In this document: positions 27,801 through 34,535 of the stretch, piece by piece
Numbering within the stretch: position 1 is the stretch's first letter
Layout of the letters: the number at the start of each line of letters is the position of its first letter
Assembly (NCBI GenBank): GCA_965230485.1
Contig: CBDDLA010000001.1
Span: forward strand, 3,787,877 to 3,851,876
Direction of reading: 5' to 3'
Origin: Putridiphycobacter sp965230485
GTDB taxonomy: Bacteria > Bacteroidota > Bacteroidia > Flavobacteriales_D > Crocinitomicaceae
Length of the DNA stretch: 64,000 bases
The notes under the pieces: generated by a model
Told to the model about the DNA's origin: nothing
The model's database searches: none
Seen by the model: only the letters and a program-made list of their open reading frames with translations
Made by a program: the position numbers and the translations under genes

Positions 27801-28764
27801 ATAAGTATGTTGCTCCAGCACTTGTTGCATCAAGTGTAATGGAATCATTAACACAAAGCGTAGTATCATTACCTAAAATTGAACTATTGTTAATCGGGTT
27901 AGTGATCACAATTGTGTCATAATAAGTGCAAAGGCTACTATCTGCTTGTACCCAGTATGTTCCAGGAGAATATATTTTCGTAAAAGAGTTGGTGTCAGTG
28001 TTACTCCAAAGGAAACTAAAATCGTTAAATCCTGTAATAGTAATACTTAAAGAGTCACCAGTACATAATATTGTATCATTTCCAATATCAAGTGTTTTAA
28101 AGCAATCTACTAATGGTGCTAAATTAATATCGTCAATTCCCATTCTTAATGCTCCTGAAGAATCAGTTGTTGATAAAGATCGATCGGTATCGTCATCAGA
28201 AGGAATAAATTTAAAAGTATGAGAAGTGGCGGTTGGAAAGAAGTTGATGGTATCATAGTCCCATACCAGGTTATTAGAGCTAAATGGAAGATGACTTACA
28301 CTTAATTTTGAGGTGGTCAGGAGTACATTGTCCATATAAATATCCCATGAACCACTGGTATCTATCGCATTGATTTGTTTAACTACTGTTTGATAAAAGC
28401 TGATTTGATACTCTTGTGTAGGGTCAAGACCTGTAACGTTTTGTTCTATACCCTCGTGAAAAACTGTTGCCGAAGAAATTTCGCCATAAAGACCGCTTAC
28501 AAATGTGTTTCCGCCATTCGGATTCCCTCGAATTCCTGTCACTATACTAGGTCCTGAAGAACCGCATACGTCCGGAATGGATTGAAGCGCACCAGTTGAC
28601 ATATTAATTGCATCAGTATGTGGAATGGTAGTCCAGTCATCTGGTGATGAGCTTATTGCTATAGTGTCCTCAAGTCCGGGATTTATAAAATTTTGAGCAT
28701 ATGAAGCCAAAGGCATTGAGCCTGAGACAAAGAAAAATAATAATAATGTTAATCTAACTGGCAA
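24811..28764 (-). CDS. Giant modular surface protein with CHU_C (type IX) C-terminus
   Basis: 1317 residues from a TTG start (no ATG fits before a stop). The signal peptide ends ASYA|QNF. Residues 25-226 form a jelly-roll-like N-terminal domain. Residues 227-1058 are twelve tandem 69-70-residue modules that each open with LGNDT-x-LC, contain a YLWNDNS-like core and end C-x-Y-x-D-[ST]-I. Two PKD-like domains follow (about 1059-1222; the first has YYWDFGNGKFSDLKSPTISY). The last 90 residues are a gliding-motility-associated CHU_C domain (VPNAFTPFSSGNLN, FNRWGEIIFES, WDGTYQGRQMPIDAYVW), a signal for secretion and anchoring by the type IX system. It is likely a secreted adhesin or matrix protein. 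Modules 2-10 form an exact higher-order triplication, given separately. Confidence 0.93.
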   Translation of the reverse strand: MPVRLTLLLFFFVSGSMPLASYAQNFINPGLEDTIAISSSPDDWTTIPHTDAINMSTGALQSIPDVCGSSGPSIVTGIRGNPNGGNTFVSGLYGEISSATVFHEGIEQNVTGLDPTQEYQISFYQTVVKQINAIDTSGSWDIYMDNVLLTTSKLSVSHLPFSSNNLVWDYDTINFFPTATSHTFKFIPSDDDTDRSLSTTDSSGALRMGIDDINLAPLVDCFKTLDIGNDTILCTGDSLSITITGFNDFSFLWSNTDTNSFTKIYSPGTYWVQADSSLCTYYDTIVITNPINNSSILGNDTTLCVNDSITLDATSAGATYLWNDASTDSVLHVGAAGQYFVDITASGCLYTDSIQISYFTPPIFDLGNDTSLCQSASITLDAAVPGASYLWHDNSIMSTINISAPEDTVSVILSQNNCQYYDTIVIDYFPVLSDFLGNDTMFCSTDSIQFNLQLGASSYLWSNGSTDSSTTFYVADTVWLEVIKNGCTSRDSLIMTNHPIPSLNLGNDTTLCIYDSIILDATYMGASYLWNDNSINPTLTVHTSGQYYVDLTTADGCLYSDSIQVDYYTPPVFDLGNDTSLCQLASITLDATTPGVNYLWDNASILPTRTINSEDTVSIILTQNNCQYYDTIVITYYPEMTDFLGNDTIFCMGDSIELDPQLGASNYFWSNGFSDSSTIYYLADTVWLDIIKYGCSYSDTMILTNYPIISFNIGNDTTLCLNDSIVLDATTTGASYLWNDNTNAPTLTVHSTGQYYVDITTVDGCSYSDSIQIDYFIPPNFDLGNDTSLCQSASITLDATTPGASYLWNDNSILSTITVATEDTISIILTQNNCEYHDTIIIDFVTLHQPNLGSDTSLCPGDSIILFVPNTNANILWSNQETDSAVTIYNQSQVWVELSDNGCTASDTIIVDYFNSPSVNLGPDTSLCENQSISWNITQNGATYLWHDNSTAPTYSTNQSELVFVTLTDINLCKAYDTVQVEKILLDVELGPDLLLCENDSVEVNVYQSSNTQYLWNDNSSNASLVIKSPGLYFVTVTELSCLAKDSITVDFSVTNIDFDTETIKCELDDIRIENLTEISSNDNIQSYYWDFGNGKFSDLKSPTISYTVAGLYDVTLTVESTNGCISELEKSEFITVNDKPSANFNYGIADRGAIEIEYFFESLSNSADNWAWYIDNNLISSDSMFNHIFNDYSSFKKVTLVVYSDNNCGDSLSQFIEIDENSLVYVPNAFTPFSSGNLNSVFKPIVTTGINDNTYHLMIFNRWGEIIFESKNPEFGWDGTYQGRQMPIDAYVWLLKFEESVSDQTRTLTGNVTIIR
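26005..27876 (-). repeat. Three tandem 624-bp higher-order repeats inside the CHU_C adhesin gene
   Basis: Counting residues of the protein, modules start at 297, 366, 436 | 505, 575, 644 | 713, 783, 852 | 921. Each triplet is exactly 208 residues, and modules at the same place in each triplet are far more alike than neighbouring modules: type A (SYLWND, GQYYVDITT, SYSDSIQIDYF, PPxFD), type B (LGNDTSLCQSASITLDA, ISIILTQNNC) and type C (QLGASxYxWSNG, ADTVWL). The third C module (852-920) has diverged. The DNA units are 27253-27876, 26629-27252 and 26005-26628. Confidence 0.88.
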
Positions 28765-28955
28765 TGCTACGAATGTCGATTAAATAAAATTTGGGTCGTT
28801 AAATATATAAAATTTATTTAACATAGTAACGTTGAACCCTCTGCAAATACAATGAATACGGCAATATTGAATCGATAACACAAGCTAACAAAAATCATAA
28901 ATGCTTAAATTACAATGTGTGTTAATTATCTTATTTTAATGCAATCAGTTAAGTA

Positions 28956-29000
28956 AACACTTAAAAAGTTTCTTATGATACTTGAACACTTTAAAAGTGT
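28956..29000. repeat. Pair of 16-bp near-palindromes, possible operator
   Basis: AACACTTAAAAAGTTT (28956-28971) and AACACTTTAAAAGTGT (28985-29000) agree at 14 of 16 positions and are 29 bases apart. The second contains the perfect palindrome ACACTTT-A-AAAGTGT. The arrangement is what a dimeric regulator bound at two sites would need. Confidence 0.4.
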
Positions 29001-29110
29001 ACCCTTTAATATTATAGATAAGCTTAAATTATATGTTAGGTAATCAAGATGAAAACCAAAATAGGGCTTTCAAAAATTAAATAATTACTATTGGTAAGAA
29101 ATTATTTATG

Positions 29111-29138
29111 AGGGATAATAACTGTTCTCCCTTTTTTT
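29111..29138 (+). terminator. Weak hairpin with T run upstream of the carrier gene
   Basis: AGGGA (29111-29115) can pair with TCCCT (29128-29132) over a 12-base loop, followed by seven T. It stands only 28 bases before the ATG at 29167, so it could be an attenuator or the end of an unseen short transcript. The stem is only five pairs. Confidence 0.3.
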
Positions 29139-29166
29139 ATGCATATTTGGTCACATATAAAATACA

Positions 29167-30474
29167 ATGGAGAAAGGAAATAAAAAAATAATACGAGCTT
29201 GGACATTTTATGACTGGGCCAATTCTATTTATCCACTTGTCATTTCTACCACAATATTTCCAATTTTTTATGGAAAGGTCACTGGACCAGAAGGTATAGG
29301 GACTGGTGAAAATTCCGACATGGTTGAATTTTGGGGTTACGGTATCAAAAATACGGTATTATATTCATATGTTGTGGCAGCATCCTTTTTGGTTGTTACA
29401 CTACTATCGCCAATTTTATCAGGTATTGCTGACTACTCAGGTAGTAAAAAATCATTTTTGAGATTTTTTTGTTATATGGGGGCTATGGCTACTGCATCCT
29501 TATACTTCTTTGATGTTAATCATCTAGAATGGAGTATGTTTGCCATTTTTGTAGCAAGTATTGGTTTTTGGAATAGTCTAGTTTTTTATAATGCTTACCT
29601 TCCAGAGATTGCTGAGCCTAAAGATCATGATAGGATAAGTGCTCGTGGTTTTGCAATGGGATATATAGGTTCATCTCTCATGCTCATTCTTCTTTTATTC
29701 TTAATGGGGTATATTGGTGGTTATGATGGCATGTTTAAAATTGAAGCGAGAGCTGCGTTTTTGGTGGCAGGTGTTTGGTGGATTGGGTTTAGTCATATAA
29801 CATATGCAAACCTTCCAAATTCTAAAACTGGTCATAAAATCACATCTCAAATATTAGGCAATGGTTTTAGAGAATTAAAAGGTGTATGGCAAGACATTAA
29901 GAAAACCAGGCAACTAAAGCGATATTTATATTCTTTCTTTATGTTCAGTATGGGCGTACAAACTATTATGCTAATGGCTGTTATGTTTGCTGATAAAGAA
30001 GTGTTTAAAGGTGAAAATACGGCGGGATTAATCATTGCGGTATTGCTAATACAATTTATTGCCATTCCAGGGGCCTATTTGTTTAGTTTTCTTTCAAAGA
30101 AAATTGGTAACATTAAAACCTTGGTAATCGCATTAATTACTTGGATTCTTGCCTGCTTGTTTGCTTATTATTTTGTTTACAGTCCATTGCCTTTTTACTT
30201 TTTGGCTTGTGTGGTTGGGTTTGTAATGGGAGGAACGCAATCTTTGAGTCGTTCTACATATTCCAAATTCTTGCCTGAAACAGAGGATACGGCCTCTTTT
30301 TTCAGCTTTTACGACATTACTGAAAAGATTGGAATTATTATTGGAATGGTTATTTTCGGTTATGTTGAGGCAAGCTCCGGAAATATGAGGTTGTCCATAT
30401 TAGCTTTAATTGTCTTTTTTTTAGCGGGCGTTTTACTTTTATTTTGGGTACCAAAAAATGAGAAGTCAAACTGA
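29167..30474 (+). CDS. MFS transporter of the UMF1 (Atg22-like) family
   Basis: 435 residues with about twelve membrane helices. The N-terminal AWTFYDWANSIYPLVISTTIFPIFY is the family hallmark, as are SPILSGIADYSGSKKSFL and FVMGGTQSLSRSTYSKFLPE in the second half, which is close to the GGxQAxSRS motif of these carriers. The eukaryotic relative Atg22 exports amino acids from vacuoles; bacterial members are mostly uncharacterised. It overlaps the convergent small membrane gene at 30466 by nine bases. Confidence 0.92.
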   Translation: MEKGNKKIIRAWTFYDWANSIYPLVISTTIFPIFYGKVTGPEGIGTGENSDMVEFWGYGIKNTVLYSYVVAASFLVVTLLSPILSGIADYSGSKKSFLRFFCYMGAMATASLYFFDVNHLEWSMFAIFVASIGFWNSLVFYNAYLPEIAEPKDHDRISARGFAMGYIGSSLMLILLLFLMGYIGGYDGMFKIEARAAFLVAGVWWIGFSHITYANLPNSKTGHKITSQILGNGFRELKGVWQDIKKTRQLKRYLYSFFMFSMGVQTIMLMAVMFADKEVFKGENTAGLIIAVLLIQFIAIPGAYLFSFLSKKIGNIKTLVIALITWILACLFAYYFVYSPLPFYFLACVVGFVMGGTQSLSRSTYSKFLPETEDTASFFSFYDITEKIGIIIGMVIFGYVEASSGNMRLSILALIVFFLAGVLLLFWVPKNEKSN

Positions 30475-30780
30475 AAGGAAAACAATTAACAAACAAAATA
30501 AGACCGATACTAGAACCAGGCCTTTGACAAATTCGTAAAGCTGCCATCTAAAATTAACAAAATAGAAGAGAAGCATATTTGGCAAAATACTGAATATAAG
30601 AATGTCTAGTCTGTCAGAACTCCCATTAGTTAAAAATTTTAAATAGCGTGAAAATGTAATATCACTTGGGTAACCTTTAACAATATAGGATAGCATGAAC
30701 CCAATAACTAATAGAATAATTGCCGCTATTATACCATACCAAACTGTATTATATTTCTTAATTTTTTCTACAAAATCCAT
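30466..30780 (-). CDS. Small membrane protein of unknown function
   Basis: 104 residues with three hydrophobic segments (about 14-32, 55-75, 82-104) and the charged N-terminus MDFVEKIKKYNTVWYG. It looks like a conserved hypothetical of Bacteroidota. It follows surE by 13 bases on the same strand, so they are probably cotranscribed. Confidence 0.75.
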   Translation of the reverse strand: MDFVEKIKKYNTVWYGIIAAIILLVIGFMLSYIVKGYPSDITFSRYLKFLTNGSSDRLDILIFSILPNMLLFYFVNFRWQLYEFVKGLVLVSVLFCLLIVFLSV

Positions 30781-30793
30781 ACTGCAAAATTAA

Positions 30794-31561
30794 TTATAAA
30801 TCCCAAGTATTCATAGTGCCTAATAAGTGATGTGCTGTTAAATCGAATTGACATGGAACAATAGATACATAATTATGATCTAACGCCCACATATCAGTAT
30901 CTTCCCCTTTGTCTGAAATGGTAAACTGCCCAGACATCCAGTAATAATCACCTCCAAATGGCGATTGACGCTTTTCAAACTGATCTTCCCAAAAGGCCCT
31001 GCCTTGCCTGCAAATCTTGGCACCATTTATAGTATCAAGGGTTCCTTTAGGAATATTTACGTTTAAACAATTACCTCCTGGCAAACCCTGTTTTAATACT
31101 TGCTCCGCAATTTTTCTGGCATAATGTTTTGCAGCGTCAAAATCGGCATCTGCATCAAAATCTAGTAATGAAAATCCAATGGAAGGAATGTTTTCAATAG
31201 CACCTTCAACTGCTGCTGACATTGTTCCAGAATAAAGTATATTAGTTGCGGCATTAGAGCCGTGATTAATTCCAGAGACAAGCAGAGTAGGTCTTTTTTT
31301 GAGCACTTCATAAATAGCCAACTTGACGCAGTCTACTGGTGTTCCTGAACAAGTATATGTTTCAATGTTTTCAAATTGGTTCGACCGTTTTAGCCTTAAA
31401 GGGTCGTGAATGGTAATAGCATGTCCCATTCCACTTTGAGGTTTATCAGGCGCTACAACAAGAAGATCACCAAGAGGGCGCATTGCTTCAACTAAATATT
31501 GGATGCCCTTAGCAGTAATGCCGTCGTCGTTTGTAATTAAAATTAAAGGTTTATTTGCCAT
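30794..31561 (-). CDS. surE: 5'/3'-nucleotidase SurE
   Basis: 255 residues. SurE removes phosphate from nucleoside monophosphates and is a survival protein in stationary phase. The metal-binding TNDDGI (Asp10, Asp11), the SGMGHAITI loop, and the VSGINHGSNAATN motif are present, as are the GTPVDCVKLA and SGTMSAAVEGA segments. Length is normal. It is in a minus-strand cluster: the TPM gene ends 13 bases upstream, and the small membrane protein follows. Confidence 0.96.
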   Translation of the reverse strand: MANKPLILITNDDGITAKGIQYLVEAMRPLGDLLVVAPDKPQSGMGHAITIHDPLRLKRSNQFENIETYTCSGTPVDCVKLAIYEVLKKRPTLLVSGINHGSNAATNILYSGTMSAAVEGAIENIPSIGFSLLDFDADADFDAAKHYARKIAEQVLKQGLPGGNCLNVNIPKGTLDTINGAKICRQGRAFWEDQFEKRQSPFGGDYYWMSGQFTISDKGEDTDMWALDHNYVSIVPCQFDLTAHHLLGTMNTWDL

Positions 31562-31573
31562 AATACGTATTAT

Positions 31574-33502
31574 TTACCACCCACTAGATGACCCTCCACC
31601 GCTAGATGATCCGCCACCCCATGATCCACCACCACCGCTCCAAGATGATCCGCCTCCCCAGGAACTGCCGCCTTTGGAGTAATTCGAACGTGATTTCGTT
31701 AAACGGGGTATGGTATAGGTTGTAATTTTTTCGTGCTTGCAGTTTTCGCAGTAATACTTTTTTTGTCCTTTTCCAGAACTGGTGTAGGTTGCCGCTCTCA
31801 CTGTTTTATCGTATTCCTTAAAATAGGTTTTATGCGCACACTTTGGACATCTTTTGTATTTATTAATCCAATCTTTATAACCTAAAATAAGAATTTCACT
31901 GCGTGAAGCGGTTACCCAAACATCATAATCAATTGATTTAACACGCTCTTCAGTAATTTGTCCCTCAGATAGGTACTCATCTTCCTCGTCTTCTTCAAGT
32001 TTATGCATTATTTCAGCATTTATTTCTCCAAACCTAACCGTGTTTCTCCAGCGATTCATTAAAAATTTATTAAAGAAGTATAAAATCGCAAATGGAGCAG
32101 GAAAAATGATAGGAAATATGAGAAGATTGAAAAATTTTATGATGTGATACCTTCTATGTAAATCTTTGACAAGAAGTATAGCAATTAATAATACAATGAG
32201 GTAAATTGAAAAAAATATACCTGAAACTATTAAATAAACAAAAAGTGCAGGATATTTTTCGTACCAAGGAGAGTTGTCGTAATAAGATATATTAGCATTA
32301 TTGTTTACAATAGGGACATCATTTCCTTCAAATATTGATTGTATTTTAATCAGTCCTTTTAAAAGACCTTCAGCGTAATTCCCATTCCTAAAGCTTGGTT
32401 TAATATAATCCTCTCCAATACTGTATGTGGTGGCATCAGAAAGAATGAGTTCGGTTCCTGAACCCGTTATAAATGTTAAAGCCCTTGGGTTAAGCACAAC
32501 TTTTATAAGTAGCCCGTTATTTTTATCTTTCTTTCCAATTCCCCAGCTATTAAACAATCGAAGTCCGAAATCAAATGCGTCTTGATTATTGATGGAATTA
32601 AGCAATACAACTGCAATTTCATAGCCAGTTTTTGCTTCAATTTCCTTTAATTTTCTATCAATTTCATTAGCATCAGATTCTGATATAATTTGGTGAGGAT
32701 TCGAAACCCAAATATTATTGATGGTTCGTTGATTTGGAACATCTGAAATATCCTTGACTTGGCGGGAAGAATACTCATATTTTATTTCCTGATAATTAAT
32801 TTGACTCAAGACAATGCCATTTGTATCAGAATTGTTTCCTAAACCTGTGGCTTCATTTCCAATATTACTAGCACTAAAAGCAGATTGATCATTTGAAGAC
32901 TTGGAATAGTATTGAGCAGTTTCAAATGCCTTGGTCGCCAATATTAATTTGGTAGGATAGGAGGGGACTACATAGTTTTCATTGACATCAATATCAAAGT
33001 AAAAAGCGACTTTATCAACAAGGAAGCTTCCAATTTTTTGAAAAACAACAAACTGATAAGTGCCTTCAAAGCCATTGTTCATTTTAGGCTGATATTCAGC
33101 TTTTAAATCATTTAAGAATTGATTGGTATAGATACCTGAAAGCTGGCTACCAAAATAAAAGTCAAGTTTTGATTGATCAGCAACAAATAATTGAATAATA
33201 AATCGCCCATTTGTTTTTGCTTCAATACTATTGCTTGAAACATAATCATCCAGAAATCTCTCGGTGCTGCCTTCAATAGAATTAACTGTAATAACAATGG
33301 GTTCGATAAGTCGCTTAAAAAAATAAGTCTCTTTTAAAGGGGTGAATTTAGGCCTGTTTTTGGTATCAATTAGACCATCAGGATTTATTAAAAAGTAATT
33401 GGTTTTAAAATTAGGAGGAGCTAGCTCAGAAGCTTTGTATGCATTTGCAAGAATGATTGCAGAATGAAATATAATGATGAGAAGAACAAGTAACCGTCTC
33501 AT
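31574..33502 (-). CDS. TPM-domain membrane protein with zinc ribbon and Gly/Ser/Trp tail
   Basis: 642 residues. A signal peptide (about 1-19) leads into a region of no recognised family (30-235), then a TPM domain (about 250-400: ISESDANEIDRKLKEIE, YEIAVVLL, NSWGIGKKDKNNGLLIKV, SIGEDYIKPSFRNGNYAEGLLKG), of the YgcG/TLP18 type linked to photosystem and membrane-protein repair in plants and to unknown roles in bacteria. Two membrane helices follow (about 415-442 and 455-478), then a Cys4 zinc ribbon (CPKC, CENC, about 552-594) and a low-complexity tail of Gly, Ser and Trp repeats. It overlaps the LemA fusion gene by four bases (ATGA). Confidence 0.87.
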   Translation of the reverse strand: MRRLLVLLIIIFHSAIILANAYKASELAPPNFKTNYFLINPDGLIDTKNRPKFTPLKETYFFKRLIEPIVITVNSIEGSTERFLDDYVSSNSIEAKTNGRFIIQLFVADQSKLDFYFGSQLSGIYTNQFLNDLKAEYQPKMNNGFEGTYQFVVFQKIGSFLVDKVAFYFDIDVNENYVVPSYPTKLILATKAFETAQYYSKSSNDQSAFSASNIGNEATGLGNNSDTNGIVLSQINYQEIKYEYSSRQVKDISDVPNQRTINNIWVSNPHQIISESDANEIDRKLKEIEAKTGYEIAVVLLNSINNQDAFDFGLRLFNSWGIGKKDKNNGLLIKVVLNPRALTFITGSGTELILSDATTYSIGEDYIKPSFRNGNYAEGLLKGLIKIQSIFEGNDVPIVNNNANISYYDNSPWYEKYPALFVYLIVSGIFFSIYLIVLLIAILLVKDLHRRYHIIKFFNLLIFPIIFPAPFAILYFFNKFLMNRWRNTVRFGEINAEIMHKLEEDEEDEYLSEGQITEERVKSIDYDVWVTASRSEILILGYKDWINKYKRCPKCAHKTYFKEYDKTVRAATYTSSGKGQKKYYCENCKHEKITTYTIPRLTKSRSNYSKGGSSWGGGSSWSGGGGSWGGGSSSGGGSSSGW

Positions 33503-34449
33503 TGGTAATAAGGTTTTGTTTCAAAACCTGGAAATTTCCCCTCGTTTTGTTTGGCAATTGTATTATATTGTCTCACTGCTTCGTTATACGCATTTCGAGC
33601 AAAATTGATTCTGTTTTCAGCCCCTTCAATGCTAATAATTAAGCTGTTTTTTTCATTTCCAGCGTCAGACAGTCCTTTGGCTTGATTAATCTTTTTCTCT
33701 AAGTTAAGTTCCAACTTAATTCTATCTTCAGCATCTGCTTTACTAATTTCGGCTTGCAAACTTTCAATGTCTTTTATTAAGTTGCTATTACCAGAATTAT
33801 TGACTGTTTTTAGTAATTCTGGGACTAGATTATTTCTTCTTGCGGTAGCAGAATTAACAAGTTCAAGTTTAGCATTGACATTCTCTTCTAATTCAATCAA
33901 TTGCTTTTTTAAGGCCTCATCATTATTTGAGCCAAACGAAAAGTAACCTAAAATTAACAGGACCAGTAAAGCACTAATACCGTATAGGATATATTTTTTT
34001 ATTTTTCCGTCCCCAGCTGCAATTCGTTTTTTATTTTGTACCGTACTTAATACATTTAAAGCCTCTTTATCGTTAGCATCTACTTTTAATTCATTACGGG
34101 CATAGAATTCCGCTTTTTGAAGTTTTACAGGGTCATCATCATCAAGCCATTGCATTAAATAAGCTTGTGCTAAAACAGAATTTCCATCCTTAATATAGGG
34201 GTTAATAGCGGTAGACTTATCGGCTGCAACTACCGCGTCTACGTAATTTCTTGCTTTGAGATGATTCTTAGCTAGAGATAAATTCTGATCTGCTTCTTCC
34301 AAAAGTCTTTCCCAATCAGAATCTGATAAACCCATTGAGTTGGCGAGTTCTTTAAGTTCAGAGAGTGTTAACGGTCTATCTCCACCCACTTCACCAGCGG
34401 CTACGATTTCTTTTAAGTGATCTTGAAATTTTTCTTCGTTAAAATCCAT
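33499..34449 (-). CDS. TPR-like protein fused to a LemA domain
   Basis: 316 residues. Residues 1-145 are cytoplasmic helices with a TPR-like core (AKNHLKARNYVDAVVAADKS, ending at AEFYARNELKVDANDKEALNVL). One membrane helix (about 153-172, YILYGISALLVLLILGYF) is followed by a periplasmic coiled coil of 140 residues that matches LemA: an ARRNNLVPELLKTV segment, then ISIEGAENRINFARNAYNEAVRQYN and a terminal GFETKPYYQ corresponding to the family's FxxKPYF ending. LemA proteins usually start directly with the membrane helix, so the N-terminal addition is unusual. LemA and TPM genes are often neighbours; here they overlap by four bases (ATGA). Confidence 0.82.
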   Translation of the reverse strand: MDFNEEKFQDHLKEIVAAGEVGGDRPLTLSELKELANSMGLSDSDWERLLEEADQNLSLAKNHLKARNYVDAVVAADKSTAINPYIKDGNSVLAQAYLMQWLDDDDPVKLQKAEFYARNELKVDANDKEALNVLSTVQNKKRIAAGDGKIKKYILYGISALLVLLILGYFSFGSNNDEALKKQLIELEENVNAKLELVNSATARRNNLVPELLKTVNNSGNSNLIKDIESLQAEISKADAEDRIKLELNLEKKINQAKGLSDAGNEKNSLIISIEGAENRINFARNAYNEAVRQYNTIAKQNEGKFPGFETKPYYQ

Positions 34450-34484
34450 TGAACGGATAAGGGTTATCTTTTCTGTAAAAATAG

Positions 34485-34514
34485 AAAAAAAGTCAGCAGA
34501 TATACTGACTTTTT
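34485..34514 (-). terminator. Terminator of the sorting-domain protein gene
   Basis: A 10-bp stem (34487-34496 AAAAAGTCAG with 34505-34514 CTGACTTTTT), loop of eight bases, with the T run on the minus strand (complement of 34485-34491). It ends the transcript of the gene that stops at 34536 and separates it from the LemA unit. Confidence 0.8.
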
Positions 34515-34535
34515 AAATAATATTTTAATGATTAA

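Larger units (their letters stand above)
28765..29166. other. 402-base intergenic region between divergent genes
   Basis: Divergent promoter region of the adhesin (minus) and the UMF1-type carrier (plus). The only frames are under 30 codons and have no support. Contents: two related near-palindromes at 28956-28971 and 28985-29000, and a weak hairpin with a T run at 29111-29138 close to the carrier gene. A clear TAnnTTTG box was not found for either gene. Confidence 0.6.

Noticed and set aside
25591..28086. Could the tandem modules be a CRISPR array or a DNA minisatellite?
   Set aside because: The period is about 208-210 bases, a multiple of three, and the repeated units are protein modules with synonymous differences. 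There are no short repeats with unique spacers.
27926..28222. 98-codon plus-strand frame inside the adhesin gene
   Set aside because: It is antisense to the modular adhesin, has no independent signal, and follows its codon positions; a shadow.
29108..29191. Short ORF of 27 codons running into the start of the carrier gene
   Set aside because: It overlaps the carrier gene in another frame and contains the hairpin and T run; nothing supports translation.
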